A stretch of 64,000 nt of DNA from Pezizomycotina sp. ARF18 (taxonomy: Eukaryota > Ascomycota): positions 62,001 to 126,000 of the forward strand of contig AZLU01000026.1 in assembly GCA_002224055.1 (NCBI GenBank), read 5' to 3'. A program made the position numbers and the translations under genes. Under the pieces are notes generated by a model that had not been told where the DNA came from, searched no databases, and saw only the letters and a program-made list of their open reading frames with translations. Positions within the stretch are counted from its first letter, which is position 1. Every line of letters starts with the position of its first letter. Positions 51,011 through 63,706 of this stretch are shown one piece after another.

Positions 51011-53313
51011 GTTACGGTATAGGTATAGTATTAAGGATGAAGGGAAAGAGAGAATAAATCGTCTTTCTACAGGATCCAGTCCGGTATAGGTCGTCGTTAC
51101 AAAGGGAAAAGAAACAAAAAAAAATTAAAAGAAGGTGAGATTTAAAAAAAAAGAGGTCAAGGAGAAGAGAACTTAAAAGGCTCGCAGAGCACTGAACTAT
51201 CAAAGGTTATGAAGAAAGAAAAGGTAGAAAGAGGGGAAAGGAAAAAAGAGGTCTGTAGAAGAGACTGTCGAGGATGCCTGCAGAAACAGAACAAACAGAA
51301 CAAAAGCAGCGGGGTCCTGACGGCATTTTTATAGTTCTATAGGCATAGTGGAGTATAACCTGACTCGCTCGTCTGGTAAACAAAGTGATGCAAGTAAACA
51401 TTGTGCATCCGAGCAGCTGCCGTTGTGGGCCGTGAGGTATCCATCCATATTCAGGGATAGGAGGTGTAAACAAAAAAAGGGTTGCCGACTTCTTGAGAGA
51501 TCAAAATGCGAGCTTCGAATTGATTAAGCCCCCAGAGGCTCAAAGCGTCAGTGGAACGGCTAATCGGAACGCTCCAATGACCTCGGCGATGATCTTTTAT
51601 CAATAGTATATACACAGGTGCACTCGCTGCCAGCGCTCAAGCTCACTTAACTATTTTTCCTTTTGGGCGGATTCAGAAAGTTTTATCCGCAAAACAAAAA
51701 GGCATCGGAACTAAACATCAAACACTGTGCTTGCGAGAAAGCCCGTATGTATGAGCATTGACACATGCGGTGTAGTCGCGAAGTCTAGGGAGCGTGATGA
51801 AACGTCAAACTAATATATATATATTCAATATATTCAGCGCCAAGAGAGCCCACTTTCGAAACAATCATGGTGTGAATAGCTTGCTTTGACGTGCCTTTCG
51901 GGTGACCTTTAAGCGAGCAACAATATAGCGTGGCAACGGATAAATTGTGTAATAAGAGCAACGATTATAACTCTATATTTGCGAACATGTATACTCCGTG
52001 CTATGACCACCAACCCACGATAGTAGATCCCGCGGAGGAAAGTTCATGGTATTGTTTTTTTTTTTTTTACCGCCGGCGACAAATGATAAAAAACGTGGGT
52101 AAACAATGCCCCTTATTTTCTTTCCGTTAAGCCTTTCTACTATATAGGAAACTCTTGTCAATTAATTTTCGTCACGGGAAGACGTGGACGGAGTAAGTAG
52201 TTTCAGGGAAAGCGAAACGTCTACTTACGATATCTTTTTTTTGTCCCCAGCTTTTGGCCGGCTAACGGTGAAGTACGGTTAAAAATCTGCAAAAAACTGA
52301 AAATGGCGTCGAGATTGCATTCAGGAAGAGCGTACTGGTTGTTGCTGGACAGATAATTGCAGACACACAATATTGACATAAAGGAAAACTGTGTATCTTT
52401 CAATAATGTTTCGCCGGAGGTTCTGTCGCGATATCGGACGCTTTGGAACTTCGTCTGGACTTTTGTTCCTGCGACTCCAGATCCTTATCCAGGGGGAAAA
52501 AATTGCGATCATATCTGAATCGTGAGGCTCACCGGAGCCAATTACCGACGGCGCTTCTGATGGATAAGCAGTGATCCTGTCGTGCCTTGATGTAGATTGA
52601 GCTTCAATAACGGATTGAGCAGGAGCCAATTCTATATCTACCGAAAAAAAGGGTGCCGCTGAAAATAGTTGTGATAATTATGACGAAACATTAATGTAAA
52701 ATTTTTGGAGACGAGGCCGAAACAAAGCGTGGCCGTCGTCATGATAGTCGTCTTGATGTCGATGTATTGTCCTATCTGCCAATGAGATGTTCGAAAATGA
52801 AATTTACCAACCATCATCGGCCGCATTGATCGCTGAACGACCACCAACAAAGGTAACTTTTTTTTATCGATAAATAGAGCGCTGAGCATCTATACATCCC
52901 AAAAGAAGTTTGGTTTTACGTTGGTTCACTTTGTATGTGTGCAGAACCCCGGAGTTTTCCCTGACCGTAAGACCCTTATTCGGCTTTTAGAGTGCGAATA
53001 ACGCGATGCTGTAGATGCTGCTGCGTTCACTGCAATTGGATTTTGTTCCTTATGAAATTCCCGCACTTTTGGCTGAGTACTACGAAACGCTCGAAGTCAT
53101 GGGTCCTTTTCTTTTTCGATCCTCCGTCGAGCATTCAAAGTGAAAGAGGACATCTCTCCACTTCACATCTCTCAATATTTTTCATTATCTTGATATTCGA
53201 TTTTAACTTCGCGTACTACCCGAACTTTTACACGAAGAAGAAGAAGCAAGCGACACTTAAAGTTTCTACTTTTTTTTTTTTTTTTAAACTTAAGGTTCCT
53301 TTGCAGCTAGAAG

Positions 53314-53344
<31 letters not shown>

Positions 53345-53821
53345 TCGCACACTTACAGTGCAAGCAAAAAAAGCACACGGTCTCGGCTCTTCGGAAAATG
53401 TTCGCTTGGACTTGACTGGAACATCGCACAGAGAAATAAATAAAAGGTTAATCTCGCTATCGCCAAGAAAGAAAAGAAAATTTTCTTTTCTCAAGTACAG
53501 GGCCAGGGAACATCGACAAAAAGCGCGCAGACAGACAGACGCAGGGCCTAAAGCTCAATGGGGAACCCTTCACTTTCTTTAATCGTTTTTGATCTTTTCG
53601 AGGAGATTAACTAGATTCTTCTTTCTTGCTGTTAGTCTTGCATCGAAAAATGCCCGTTCGTTTTGATTATTATTAAAGAACATCTTGCCTTATCTCTCCC
53701 TTTTTTTTCTCCTCAAAAAAAAATGGCACCTCAAAGTTCAGCCTATCGTATCATTTCTGCTCTCTTTCTCCATAGGGCTACTCCGTAAATTCTCCGATTG
53801 TTCTCATTTTCGATTTCGATG

Positions 53822-53857
<36 letters not shown>

Positions 53858-54893
53858 TTTCTGACGCAAGGGTTCGGGGGCCCACAGTTTATTGAAATAA
53901 ACACACAAGAGGCTAAAGCTGCAGGTGCCTGTTGTTCGGAAACCGAATCCCGCGCGAAGCGTAGGATTGGCATTGGCCTCTCTAAAATCCAATAACATCA
54001 TTGGTTCTCCCGTTTGAGCAAAAGAACTCTTTAACGTAAGGAGAGCGACTAAGTGACGAAAACGCTGCGAAATAAGGAATTGAGTTTTGGGAAATAGGAG
54101 GCGATTGGTAGTACATGTACTGTTGAGAAGAGAAGGCAATTGACGTCGAGGGAGGTTGTTGATTGTCTTTGCAATTTGGCGATAAGGAAAATTAAAAAAA
54201 AAAAAGAAAAAAAAATATAAGGGATTTTATTTTTATTATTATTTTTATTTCGTGGTCGAAAGGAAAAAATTTTTTTCAGTTAATCGGCAACGACGGCGAG
54301 CTTGCGAGTCTCACTGATACTTTCTTTTGCCTAGCGCTCTTTTTTTCCCCTTGGGATTCCTCGTCTTTTATCATATTGTGTTTGCTCAAAAAGATATATA
54401 CATTTCATACTCCCTACATACTACATACTGCTACCTTACTTCTTGCGCTCTTTTCCCTTCAAGAAAGAACTCCACCTGCAAACTGCACACTGCAGCCAAC
54501 AAGCATCTCAGGAGCACACACAGTGGAGGACCCATCCATCCTTGCGCAATTGCAGTCTTTGCCTTGTCCTGTCCTATCCTGTCCTGTTTTGTGTCTGGCC
54601 GTCCAATTCCCTCTAGGGACAAAAGAGACGTTCGTTTTCTATAGTAGACTGGGGGCGGACATAGAAGGCCTCCCTTTTTTGAACAGATCCCTTCGCTCTC
54701 GATTCCTTTCTCATTACCTTCAATCCCTTTCTTCTATCTTCTTTTTTCCTTTTCTTCTTTCTTTTCTTTGTTCACTTTGTTCTACCTATTCTTGTGTTTT
54801 TTAGTTTTTCGTTCTTTGTTACATATATAATTTTTTTTATTCCTCGACGCTTTTACGTCGCTTAGCTTTGAACTACCCACCATCAAAGCCCAG
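51011..54893. other. Intergenic between divergent secreted-protein and HMGR genes
   Basis: About 3.9 kb serving as the shared upstream region of two divergently transcribed genes. No firm coding sequence. Two adjacent minus-strand open frames at 52321-52629 and 52638-52889 have no known motif. Simple sequence includes T runs at 53271-53285 and 53319-53343 and an ATT array at 53823. The last 500 bases ahead of HMGR are pyrimidine-rich, as before spa2. Confidence 0.4.
53823..53860. repeat. (ATT)n microsatellite
   Basis: About twelve ATT units in the region upstream of HMG-CoA reductase. Seen directly. Confidence 0.9.
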
Positions 54894-57800
54894 CATGGCG
54901 TCGCTAGTTCCGCTCACCTGCTCCCAACTCGACCTCCATCCTACTTCCCGGACCCGTTCACGCCTGTGTTCGCCTGCTTGTCGAAGCTGGCCACAAAACA
55001 TGCCGTCTACACGATCACCATGATAGCTCTGCTGGCCAGCGTCTCGTACGTGGCTTTGCTTGACTTGAGCTTCTTCGATGCTAGGAATCCGGGTACGTTT
55101 GGTTGGGGAGTCGGGGGAATCGCGAGGAAAACTTGGATAAAAGACGCTACTCGCGGAGCCGCGAAGCTACAATTGACAAACGATGGCTTGTGGGAGAAAA
55201 TTGAGGACCAGGTAAGCTTCTTTTAGTTCTTATGCCCTTGTTATTTATACCTTTATGGAGATGACCGATGGAATGGTATGATACACGGTGCGAAGCGTGG
55301 GCTCGGCTCGCTATCACAATGGTGTGGTGTTATGCGCCCTTGTCGTGTTTCACAATAAACCCGATGTTGGGAACAAAGGGGGAAAAGGGAGAAAAAAAAA
55401 AAAAAAAAAAAAAAGGGAATGGAAAAAATTATGAACGAATTTCTTTTCTACATCTTGAAACGAGCGGACTGGCTAATTATCAACCTTTTTACTATCTTGA
55501 ATAGAAAACCTCCGCTCAACTCTCATTAGTTACGCTGTCATTCCCCGGTTCAGGCTCTGAACCGGGATATATGCCGTATTCGACCAAGTTACTAAGGGTA
55601 TTGAGTCGACGGGCGTCAGTCGCCTCCCAGGAACTCTACACAGGTCGCTGGTCTACACCGTTACCAAAGACGAAGTGAACTCATTCTTGTCCAACATTAG
55701 CAATATCGATCCTTCGTGGAGTTCCAGTTCCGAGGATGTCGATTCTACCAACGTTTGGATCGTTAAAGAAGCTGGTGGCCAGGATGTCCGCCGGAACGAA
55801 CCAAGCGATGGAATTGTTGGATGGCTTCAGGATAGCTGGGAGAACTTTTGGTATCTGCTCAAGGTAAGTTCGCCCAAGAAGGGTCTCTCGAATGTATTTC
55901 TCGTTTTACCCTGTATTCATTTGAAAAAGCTAACTCTACGCCCTTTGCTTTTTTTTAGAACGCCGAATCAATGGATATCACGATCATGGCTCTTGGGTAC
56001 CTATCAATGTATTCAACCTTTGTTTCCCTGTATCTATCAGTCAGAAGGCTGGGATCGAAATTCTGGCTCGCCACTTCTATCATGTTTTCCTCCGTTTTCG
56101 CCTTCCTCTTCGGATGTATCGTCACGAACCGTCTCGGAGTTCCCATAAGCTTAATACTCCTCTCCGAGGGATTGCCGTTCCTGGTGGTTACGTAGGATTT
56201 GAAAAGCCAATCATGCTCACCAGAGCCGTTCTGGAGGCATCGGCAGCCCAGAGGCGCAGAGCTTACCAAGATCCAAGTCAGACGTCTGAAATCAGCACCC
56301 AGTCTGCCATTGTTACAGGTGTCAAGGAGAGAGGTTTCCAGATCGTCCGTGACTATATACTTGAGATTGCTCTGACTTGCCTTGGAGCTTTTCAAACATT
56401 CAAGGCGGACTAAGCAATTTCTGCTTCTTGGCTGCCTGGATTCTGACGTTTGATTGCATCCTCCTCTTTACCTTCTACACGGCCATTCTTTCGGTCAAGC
56501 TTGATATCAATCGAATTCACCGTCATGTTGCCCTACGAAAAGCCCTTGAAGAGGATGGGGTCAGCTGGAGGGTAGCAGAAAACGTTGCGAGAGCTAATGA
56601 ATGGCCGAGAGTAACTGGTGATGATGGTAACGTTATCCCTGGAGGTGATAACCACCAGGAAGCTGCTACTACCATCTTCGGTAAAAAGGTTAAGGACAGC
56701 AGCGTCACTCAGTTCAAAGCTTTTATGGTTGCCGGTTTCTTGCTGGTGAACATCATCAATTTCTGGGTTATCCCTTCCATAACTTTACTTCCGGACCCAA
56801 AGAGGTTATCCCAACTGTTGACCTCGAACCTTTAGCGTCGCTAAGGCAGGTCTGGGTGATCTGGCTAAGACCTTCCCCACGGGCGGTATCGTCGAAGTTT
56901 TCCATCCGATAGTATATGAGCTTCTGTCCGCATCTGGACCTTCTTCTGCTCAAGAGTCTAGTATCCGCTCCCTACTGGTGAATCAAGGCAAGGAACAGAA
57001 ATTCCCTACACAGCAATTCCTCAACCGGATTATCCAGTATCTCCGGCGTCGTAGCGAGCCTTCTCAAGAGCTTCGAAGACCGGAGGTTTGGCAAGTGGAT
57101 CGTCGTGGTTTTGGTTGCCAGCCTCGTCCTAAACGGCTACCTCTTCAACGCAGCTCGCTGGAGTGCTAAAGAACCTCGCGAGCATAACCTGCACGTGGCA
57201 GCCCTAAACAGCATCAGCAGCCTATTGAGAACCGCGCCACAGTCCCGCAACCAACCCTAACGGAGAAGCCCGTAAAGCGAGTTTCTCATGATATACAACT
57301 CAATGTGGAGATGGACAACAGAGCATTTTAGAGCTTTTTCACGATGCTCAAGGCCTCGCCTCAGGATCTTACTGACGACGACGTTATGCGGCTATACGAT
57401 GCCGGCAAGATACCAGGATACAGCTTGGAAAAGCAGCTCAAAGACTGCACTCGGCCGTCCGCATCCGTAGGTCTGTCGTTTCAAGGACCGAGGCTACCAA
57501 ATCCAATTCTGCCCTGCTTGCCTCGTCAAAACTACCTGTGGAACATTACGATTACGCTCGCGTTTTGGGAGCTTGCTGCGAAAATGTCATCGGATACATG
57601 CCTATCCCCGTCGGTGTGCAGGTCCCCTGGTTGTTGACGGTCAGAGCTATTACATACCCATGGCTACTACTGAAGGTGTGCTTGTCGCTTCTGCATCTCG
57701 TGGCTGTAAAGCCATTAACATCGGCGGTGGTGTCACAACTGTCCTTACTGGCGATGGTATGACCCGCGTCCCTGCGTGAGCTTTGGATCCTGGCTAGAGC

Positions 57801-58770
57801 CGGAGCGGCGAAGATATGGCTTGACAGCGAGGCTGGACAGAAGTCATGAGGACGCTTTCAACTCGACTTCCCGCTTTGCCAGGCTGCAGACTCTCAAGAC
57901 TGCCTTGGCCGGTACTTACCTCTACATTCGTTTCAGAACGACTACTGGGATGCTATGGGTATGAACATGATTTCGAAGGGTGTCGAACACGCCTTGAAAC
58001 GTCATGATGAACGAAGCTGGATTTGACGACATGGAAATTATTTCCGTTTCTGGCAATTACTGTACCGATAAGAAGCCGGCCGCCATCAACTGGATCGAGG
58101 GTAGAGGCAAGAGCGTCGTCGCCGAGGCCGTTATCACGAAGGAATCCGTAGAGCAGACGCTTAAAACCACCGTTGACGCCCTGATTGAACTGAACACGTC
58201 GAAAAATTTCATCGGAAGTGCTATGGCAGGTGCCATGGGAGGTTTTAACGCGCACGCTGCCAACATTGTTGCAGCTATTTTCCTGGCAACTGGACAGGAC
58301 CCGGCACAGGTTGTGGAGAGCTCCAACTGTATCACCGTCATGAGAAAGTAAGTTTGTCTACCAAATGTCTATATTCGCGAATCCAAGGATGCTAACGAGT
58401 ACGTGATGTAGCATCAACGGTAATCTCCAAATCTCCGTGTCCATGCCTTGCATCGAAGTCGGCACCATTGGTGGGGGTACCATTCTGGAACCACAGGGAG
58501 CCATGTTAGACCTCCTCGTGTCCGTGGACCTCACCCGACGCACCGGGCCAGAACGCACAGCAACTTGCCCGTATTGTCGCCGCTGCCGTCCTCGCTGGTG
58601 AGCTCAGTCTCTGCTCCGCTCTCGCCGCCCATCTCGTCAGAAGTCACATGGCGCACAATCGTGCCAAAACGCCAACACCTGCGGTGACCGCTAACGGCAA
58701 TGGAGCAGCTCCCATCTCCATAGCGGCAGCGGCTGGTCTTTCCATGACCCCCGTAAACCATCGCCTCTGA
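54894..58770 (+). CDS. hmg1: HMG-CoA reductase, class I (ER membrane)
   Basis: Reduces HMG-CoA to mevalonate with NADPH, the rate-limiting step towards ergosterol and isoprenoids. ATG 54894 begins MASLVPL; the first helix is [17 protein letters not shown]. The sterol-sensing domain lies after 55959 ([54 protein letters not shown]). After a long linker the catalytic domain shows [81 protein letters not shown] (catalytic Lys), [29 protein letters not shown] and [14 protein letters not shown]. The catalytic His is in SHMAHNR. Introns are 55212-55504, 55864-55958 and 58348-58411. The tail is TPVNHRL-TGA. Several single-base frame breaks are scattered, for example near 56195, 56385, 56830, 57335, 57455, 57775 and 57985. 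Length is near the fungal norm of 1000-1150 residues. Confidence 0.92.
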
Positions 58771-59748
58771 GCGGTAGGCCAAAATTCATCACTGGCGAAA
58801 ATTCACAAAAATCTCTCGCCTGCGTCCTTTCTATTCTCGTTTTCTTTTTTGCATTGAAGTATAGAAGTATCACGTTTACCTAAATAGCTTACATATACAA
58901 CCCACTTACTCCCCACTGTCTGTGTTTTATCAAAAAAGAAACAAATGTTCTCTCTTTTTTGACCTTTCTCTCGATAAAAAGAAATTCCCTCTCCCCATGT
59001 AACGCTTTTTTTCTTAGCGGATATGAATATAGGCGTTTTTTGATTATTTTTCTTTTTTCTTTAAATAACAAAATTAATTAATACTATGGCACGACTTAAT
59101 AATACCACCTTCTACCTTCACACCAACGACCTTGTAAAGAGAGCCTAGTTTATCCAACGTTGGTTCTCTTTTCCCTGTTCGTGATTATCCTCTACCCTGA
59201 GCATCCGTTCGGTCATTAATCTGGTCAGAAGAAAGTATGGTTTCTTTTTTTCTTGACTCATGTCTTCCGTTTCTTTTCTGTCAGCCATGCTCTTGGCCAC
59301 GGTGGCTTAAGCGCCCGAAGCCACACCAATACCAAGTTACTTATGAAAAAGAATCATATCTACTATAGCGAAATATTCGTTCACAGTACGGGTTTGCTTT
59401 CGCGTTTTTGCTGTAACGGATATCCGCGGCCGAGCGTATATGACAGGGGAAAAAAGGACGTATGAGATTTTTTATAGGTCTTCTTTTTGTAAATAGACGT
59501 ACGTATATAAACACGAGAAAGAAAAGATGAAGCATCGATATTGATATTGTTTGATTGAAATGTATCGCCGGATTGCGAGAGTATTTGGTTGATATTGACG
59601 TTTAAAATCGCGTAGATCTTTTAATACAAATGACGCATGCCTGTACGCACGTTTCTTCCGGCGTTGTCACGAAATATTTGAACGTTTTATATTACTTTCA
59701 TCTATCAATTTGCAAAAAAGATAGCAACATAACCCTAAACGAAGCTCC
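58771..59748. other. Intergenic between convergent HMGR and CGI121
   Basis: About 980 bases with the 3' flanks of two convergent genes. A/T-rich, short T runs, no coding sequence seen. Confidence 0.4.
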
Positions 59749-61723
59749 TCAACGCCATAGCGCCATAACAGCAACCTCAAGCTCCTTCACGTCCGAAAGG
59801 TCTACGTCCTCCCACGACGGTAGCGTCGCCGTCTTACCTCCTTTCCCACCTCCTCCTCCTCCACCACCTCCTCCGCCGACACTGACGCCGAGCTTGTAGT
59901 TCTTCTTCACGAGCTCCGTATCCGTTAGCTTCGCGACCACCTCGTCTGTAAACGCCACCTGCGTGCCCTCCACGTGCTTTGACAGGTGAGCTTGTATTTC
60001 GGGCGCGGAGAGGGATTGCAGGTCTTCGTAGGGAGGTGCGGATCGCGTTACTTTGATGACGAGGAGGGACGTCGTCGTGGGTGATAGCCCAAAGCGGCGA
60101 AGGAGTCTGTGATCTGAAGAGTGTAGGTGGTATGTTAGTAATTCTGTTGAAGGAAGTATAAAGAATATTTTAGAAACATGTTGTAGCTATTTTAATCGCG
60201 CCCTTGTAAATTAAAAAATAAAATAAAATAAAATAAAATAAATAAAAATAAGATAGAGTAAAGGGGAAAAAAAAAAACCAACATGTTCCTCTTGTCTCGT
60301 GCCCATGTTCTTCACTGTTGTCCAAAAAAAAAAAATTCTCCGCATTGCAAAATAGTGCTTCCAGATTCAGGTCTGTATCCGAAGAAACCAGTGCTATGAC
60401 GAAGGGCCTTGTAGAAACGCTCTCACATAAGTCGATTTAAAAGGGTAGAGCAAAAGAACATGCATTAAAGCTCAAATCAACGTCGTGCAAGGTTAAGCCG
60501 CCAAGCAACAACGAACAAGAGACGGGCGATGCATTCCATTGGATGATTATTTTTCTTTGAGTATATCATGAATAATACGTAGAAAATATATGAGGACAAT
60601 TGCGTAATCGTGTACGTACGTTATGGCTAGGGTTAAGTGAGAACACTGTTTCGGAGTGAACGTTCCTTGTTCGCAGCCGGGCATCGTCAAAGTCTCTTAC
60701 GGCCCGAAATGCAGCTGCGAGAGCGTGTTTCGTTGAAACAACCTAGATTGGTTGAAGAAAAAAAAATCATTAGCTGGTTTCTACGGTGTTTCCTCGCGAA
60801 TGTATGTGTTCTGAAAACCCCAATATTTCTTTGTCTTCTTTTTTTTTTTTTTTCCCAAGACATCGTCTCGGTGGGATCGAATTATATCGCCAAGACATTG
60901 ACACTCATAGTACGAGCGCAAAGTATCTCTGCTAGCCTGGTTGCGAGCTTTTGAAATCGCAAATCACTGCATATTTTTATTCCCCGGTAGCTGTTGTGCT
61001 GCAGCTGGTTGTTTCTTTTCCCTCGGACAAAAGTAAACATCTCCGCTCAGAAACGTTCTCCATGATAGGCTTGGATGGTACCCCGCGGACATGCCTGACC
61101 GAATTTTCTGAGGCTGGAAGGACGTTTGAGAGTCCTCCGTCAGCACGGCGCCACTATCACCCTCTGTCCAATGAAAGGCCTTCGGCTGTGCATCGTATTT
61201 ATCGCCGCTGATTTCTCGCATAAAAAAATAAGTTATACGAGAAATCAGACGACGTTTCTTGGAGCTAAAGGACGACAGATAAATAAAAAAATTTTTTTTT
61301 CTTGGGGTTCCCTTGAGAGCTCAAAGTCGCGGCGCGCAAACGCCGTGCTGAAGAGCGTTGTATCCATCCCTGGTCCGCCGAAGAAAATCCATGCCGGCTG
61401 AGCCTTTATACCTAGTGATGTGTTTTGAAGTACACCCGATTTCTGATTGATTGATTGATTCATTCAGCAGTTGGTATAAGCTTACCGTCGCAGCGTTAAT
61501 GAAAGCATATTCGAACTCCCTGTACCGCCAATAGCTCTCCCGAAGGAACTCTGCGTTCTTGACGTCCTTGAACAGGGCAACGTGGATAGAGTAGGAGGAA
61601 GGGAGGTGCTCGAGCTGGAATGTTCGAAGAAGTATTGTTACGAAGACATTGCCCTACGTCTTGTCTCGGTGCTGTGGACTTGCGGAGTTGGTGATCAGAG
61701 GTGAAAGAAAGCTTGGATGCCAT
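59749..61723 (-). CDS. cgi121: EKC/KEOPS complex subunit CGI121
   Basis: Cgi121 binds the kinase subunit Bud32 in KEOPS, which makes the t6A modification of ANN-decoding tRNAs and affects telomeres. Three exons are inferred. Exon 1 ends at 61486 and reads QLEHLPSSYSIHVALFKDV, then KNAEFLRESYWRYREFEYAF. Exon 2 is 60742-60620, exactly 41 codons: VVSTKHALAAAFRAVRDFDD, then RTRNVHSETVFSLNPSHN. Exon 3 starts at 60113 with ITDSF, then RRFGLSPTTTSLLVIKV, HVEGTQVAFTDE and VKKNYKLG. The exon 2 boundaries are in phase with both neighbours. The N-terminus is unsure: ATG 61723 (MASKLS) is upstream but needs a frame break or a further intron to join. One base is missing in exon 3 between ITDSF and RRFG. 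Exon 3 carries an 11-glycine run before the conserved C-terminal VAVMAL. The introns of 743 and 506 nt are long for this window. Confidence 0.85.
60212..60250. repeat. TAAAA array inside CGI121 intron 2
   Basis: About seven AAAAT-type units in the 60114-60619 intron. Seen directly. Confidence 0.85.
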
Positions 61724-61756
61724 TTTGCGTAGTATTTTTTTTTTTTAAAATACTAT

Positions 61757-61766
61757 TATTTTTTTA

Positions 61767-61797
<31 letters not shown>

Positions 61798-61866
61798 TTT
61801 ATTTTTATTTTTATTTTATTTTTATTTTTATTTTATTTTTTATTTTTATTTTTATTTTATTTTTTA
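61757..61866. repeat. (TTTTA)n array
   Basis: About 110 bases of TTTTA/TTTTTA units, the reverse complement of the TAAAA arrays at 33394 and 60212. It lies just upstream of the CGI121 start. Confidence 0.9.
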
Positions 61867-63671
61867 ATTTTAGGCCGTCCTTTCTTTCTTCTTTTGTTCC
61901 ACCAAGGAATTTTTTTTTTTAACGATCTTTGCTTAGCCGCCTTTCAACCTCTCTCATGAAAAATAATAATACTAATTAAAAGTACCTCTGCTGATTATTA
62001 TTATTCGCAATTGTTATTGCCATCAGATCGTCATGATTACTTTCCCTTCTTTTCTTCATCTTCACCAAAATAGCTTCTTCATCTCCTTATAGTTCCAACA
62101 CACATTCTCAATGTTGGCTTCAAAGTAATTGGCCATTTCTAGAACCTTATGTCTCTCAACACGCATGACCTTACTTGCTACCTCATATAGCTAGAGATGT
62201 TTGAGAATGTGCATCTCCTTTCCTCGAAAGGCAACTCGATTCGATACAAAAAGGACACATTAGGCGCATTTGGCCGAGGCCATTATTACTTAGTATCAAT
62301 TGGAAAGTAAATACTCGTCAATCGTCCTACGCGCCTTATTGTCGAACTGGCTCCTAAGCTGTTTCAAAAGATCGAAGGGTCTAGCTTTATGCAGATATGG
62401 GCTTTCGGGGCGGACATGATTCAAGTAAGGTGAGGATCAATGCTCTTTTTCTTCGAGTTGTTTTTTACCTTTTGCGTCCCTTTGTGTTGTTGTTCGCTCT
62501 TCGTTTCTAAAATGAGCTTCGAGATCCGAACAGTCCGATAAGGCACATGGCCAGCAAGGATCCGCGGGCAAAAAAGAAAAAACAAGAACTGCCAACTGTA
62601 AGTCAAGTGTCAAAACCTTCTGAAACCTCGTCAAAGGTGTTAACCCTGGGAGAATTTTAAAAATCATTTAACTGATGTGATACAAAATACAAAGAATAAT
62701 AATCATAATAAAGTAAAAACCGCTAGAAAGTCCAGCTAATATACTACCCGGTCGCCGGTAAGGAGGCTCTTACTGATTACTTTCTCTGAGATTTTTTTGG
62801 AACCCCGAAACAATTCTCTTCCATAGATGCGACGCTTCCCTTCAGAACTGTCGTCAATATAGGCGACCAAAATCGGCTAGCAGCCCCTTACCAGACCAGA
62901 CCTTGCGGAGAATGATTCCCAAGGATATAAGACACCTAAACGGCTTGAAATAATACGTGCATTATGCTCGGAGAGTCCAACTCCTGGAAGATATCAAAGC
63001 AGCCAGGACCAGGGAACGATAACGCTGATCCGATGGGCCTTTTACAACCGGACGTTAGAGACATATTGTATCTCAATCTACATGTGATGTTGCGCTCATC
63101 AGCTGGGATCGCTTTTGAGATTCAGAATTATACTTCGGAGTGAAAAAGAGAAGAATCTTTTTGGACGAACGAAAACCGAGGGAAGAGCTCCGCTTCTCAA
63201 ATATTATCACCGAATCTTGCAGCCCTACAAGTTGGCAAACCGGTAATTACTTCTGAAATTCTGTCCCTGTCAATCGAGATTGATAAAATAATAAGACCAA
63301 AAAGAAATGCTAAGAGGAAGAAGAGAAAAATAATGAACCGCCAAGGTTATCTGAAAAAATTTTGAGTGGCAGACGATTTCGGATATTGACCAAGATATCG
63401 CCCCTCTTGGTTTGATTCTGTTTTGCCCTGTCGGAGCCCTCAATAAGAGTAAGCTAAGGATGGGGCACGACCTTCATTATTCTGATTCAATTAGGCCGGC
63501 ATGACCGCATGACGTTGACTATCTATTTTTCTCCTTGGGCTTAAATCGTTCTATATGAAAACGCTATCACCCTCAGTCTTCTTGATTGTACCGGAGGTGG
63601 TCTCGAAATCTCCGGAATTGTGAAGCGACTATCATCTCAATGCTGCGTCCGGGTATTTATCCTTATATTTA

Positions 63672-63677
<6 letters not shown>

Positions 63678-63706
<29 letters not shown>
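63678..63706. repeat. Poly-T tract (about 29 nt)
   Basis: A long T run, followed by a second of about 25 T at 63946-63970. Confidence 0.9.

Noticed and set aside
52992-53582. A 196-codon plus-strand open frame
   Set aside because: It passes through two long T runs giving poly-Phe, has no motif, and its two halves do not look like one protein.
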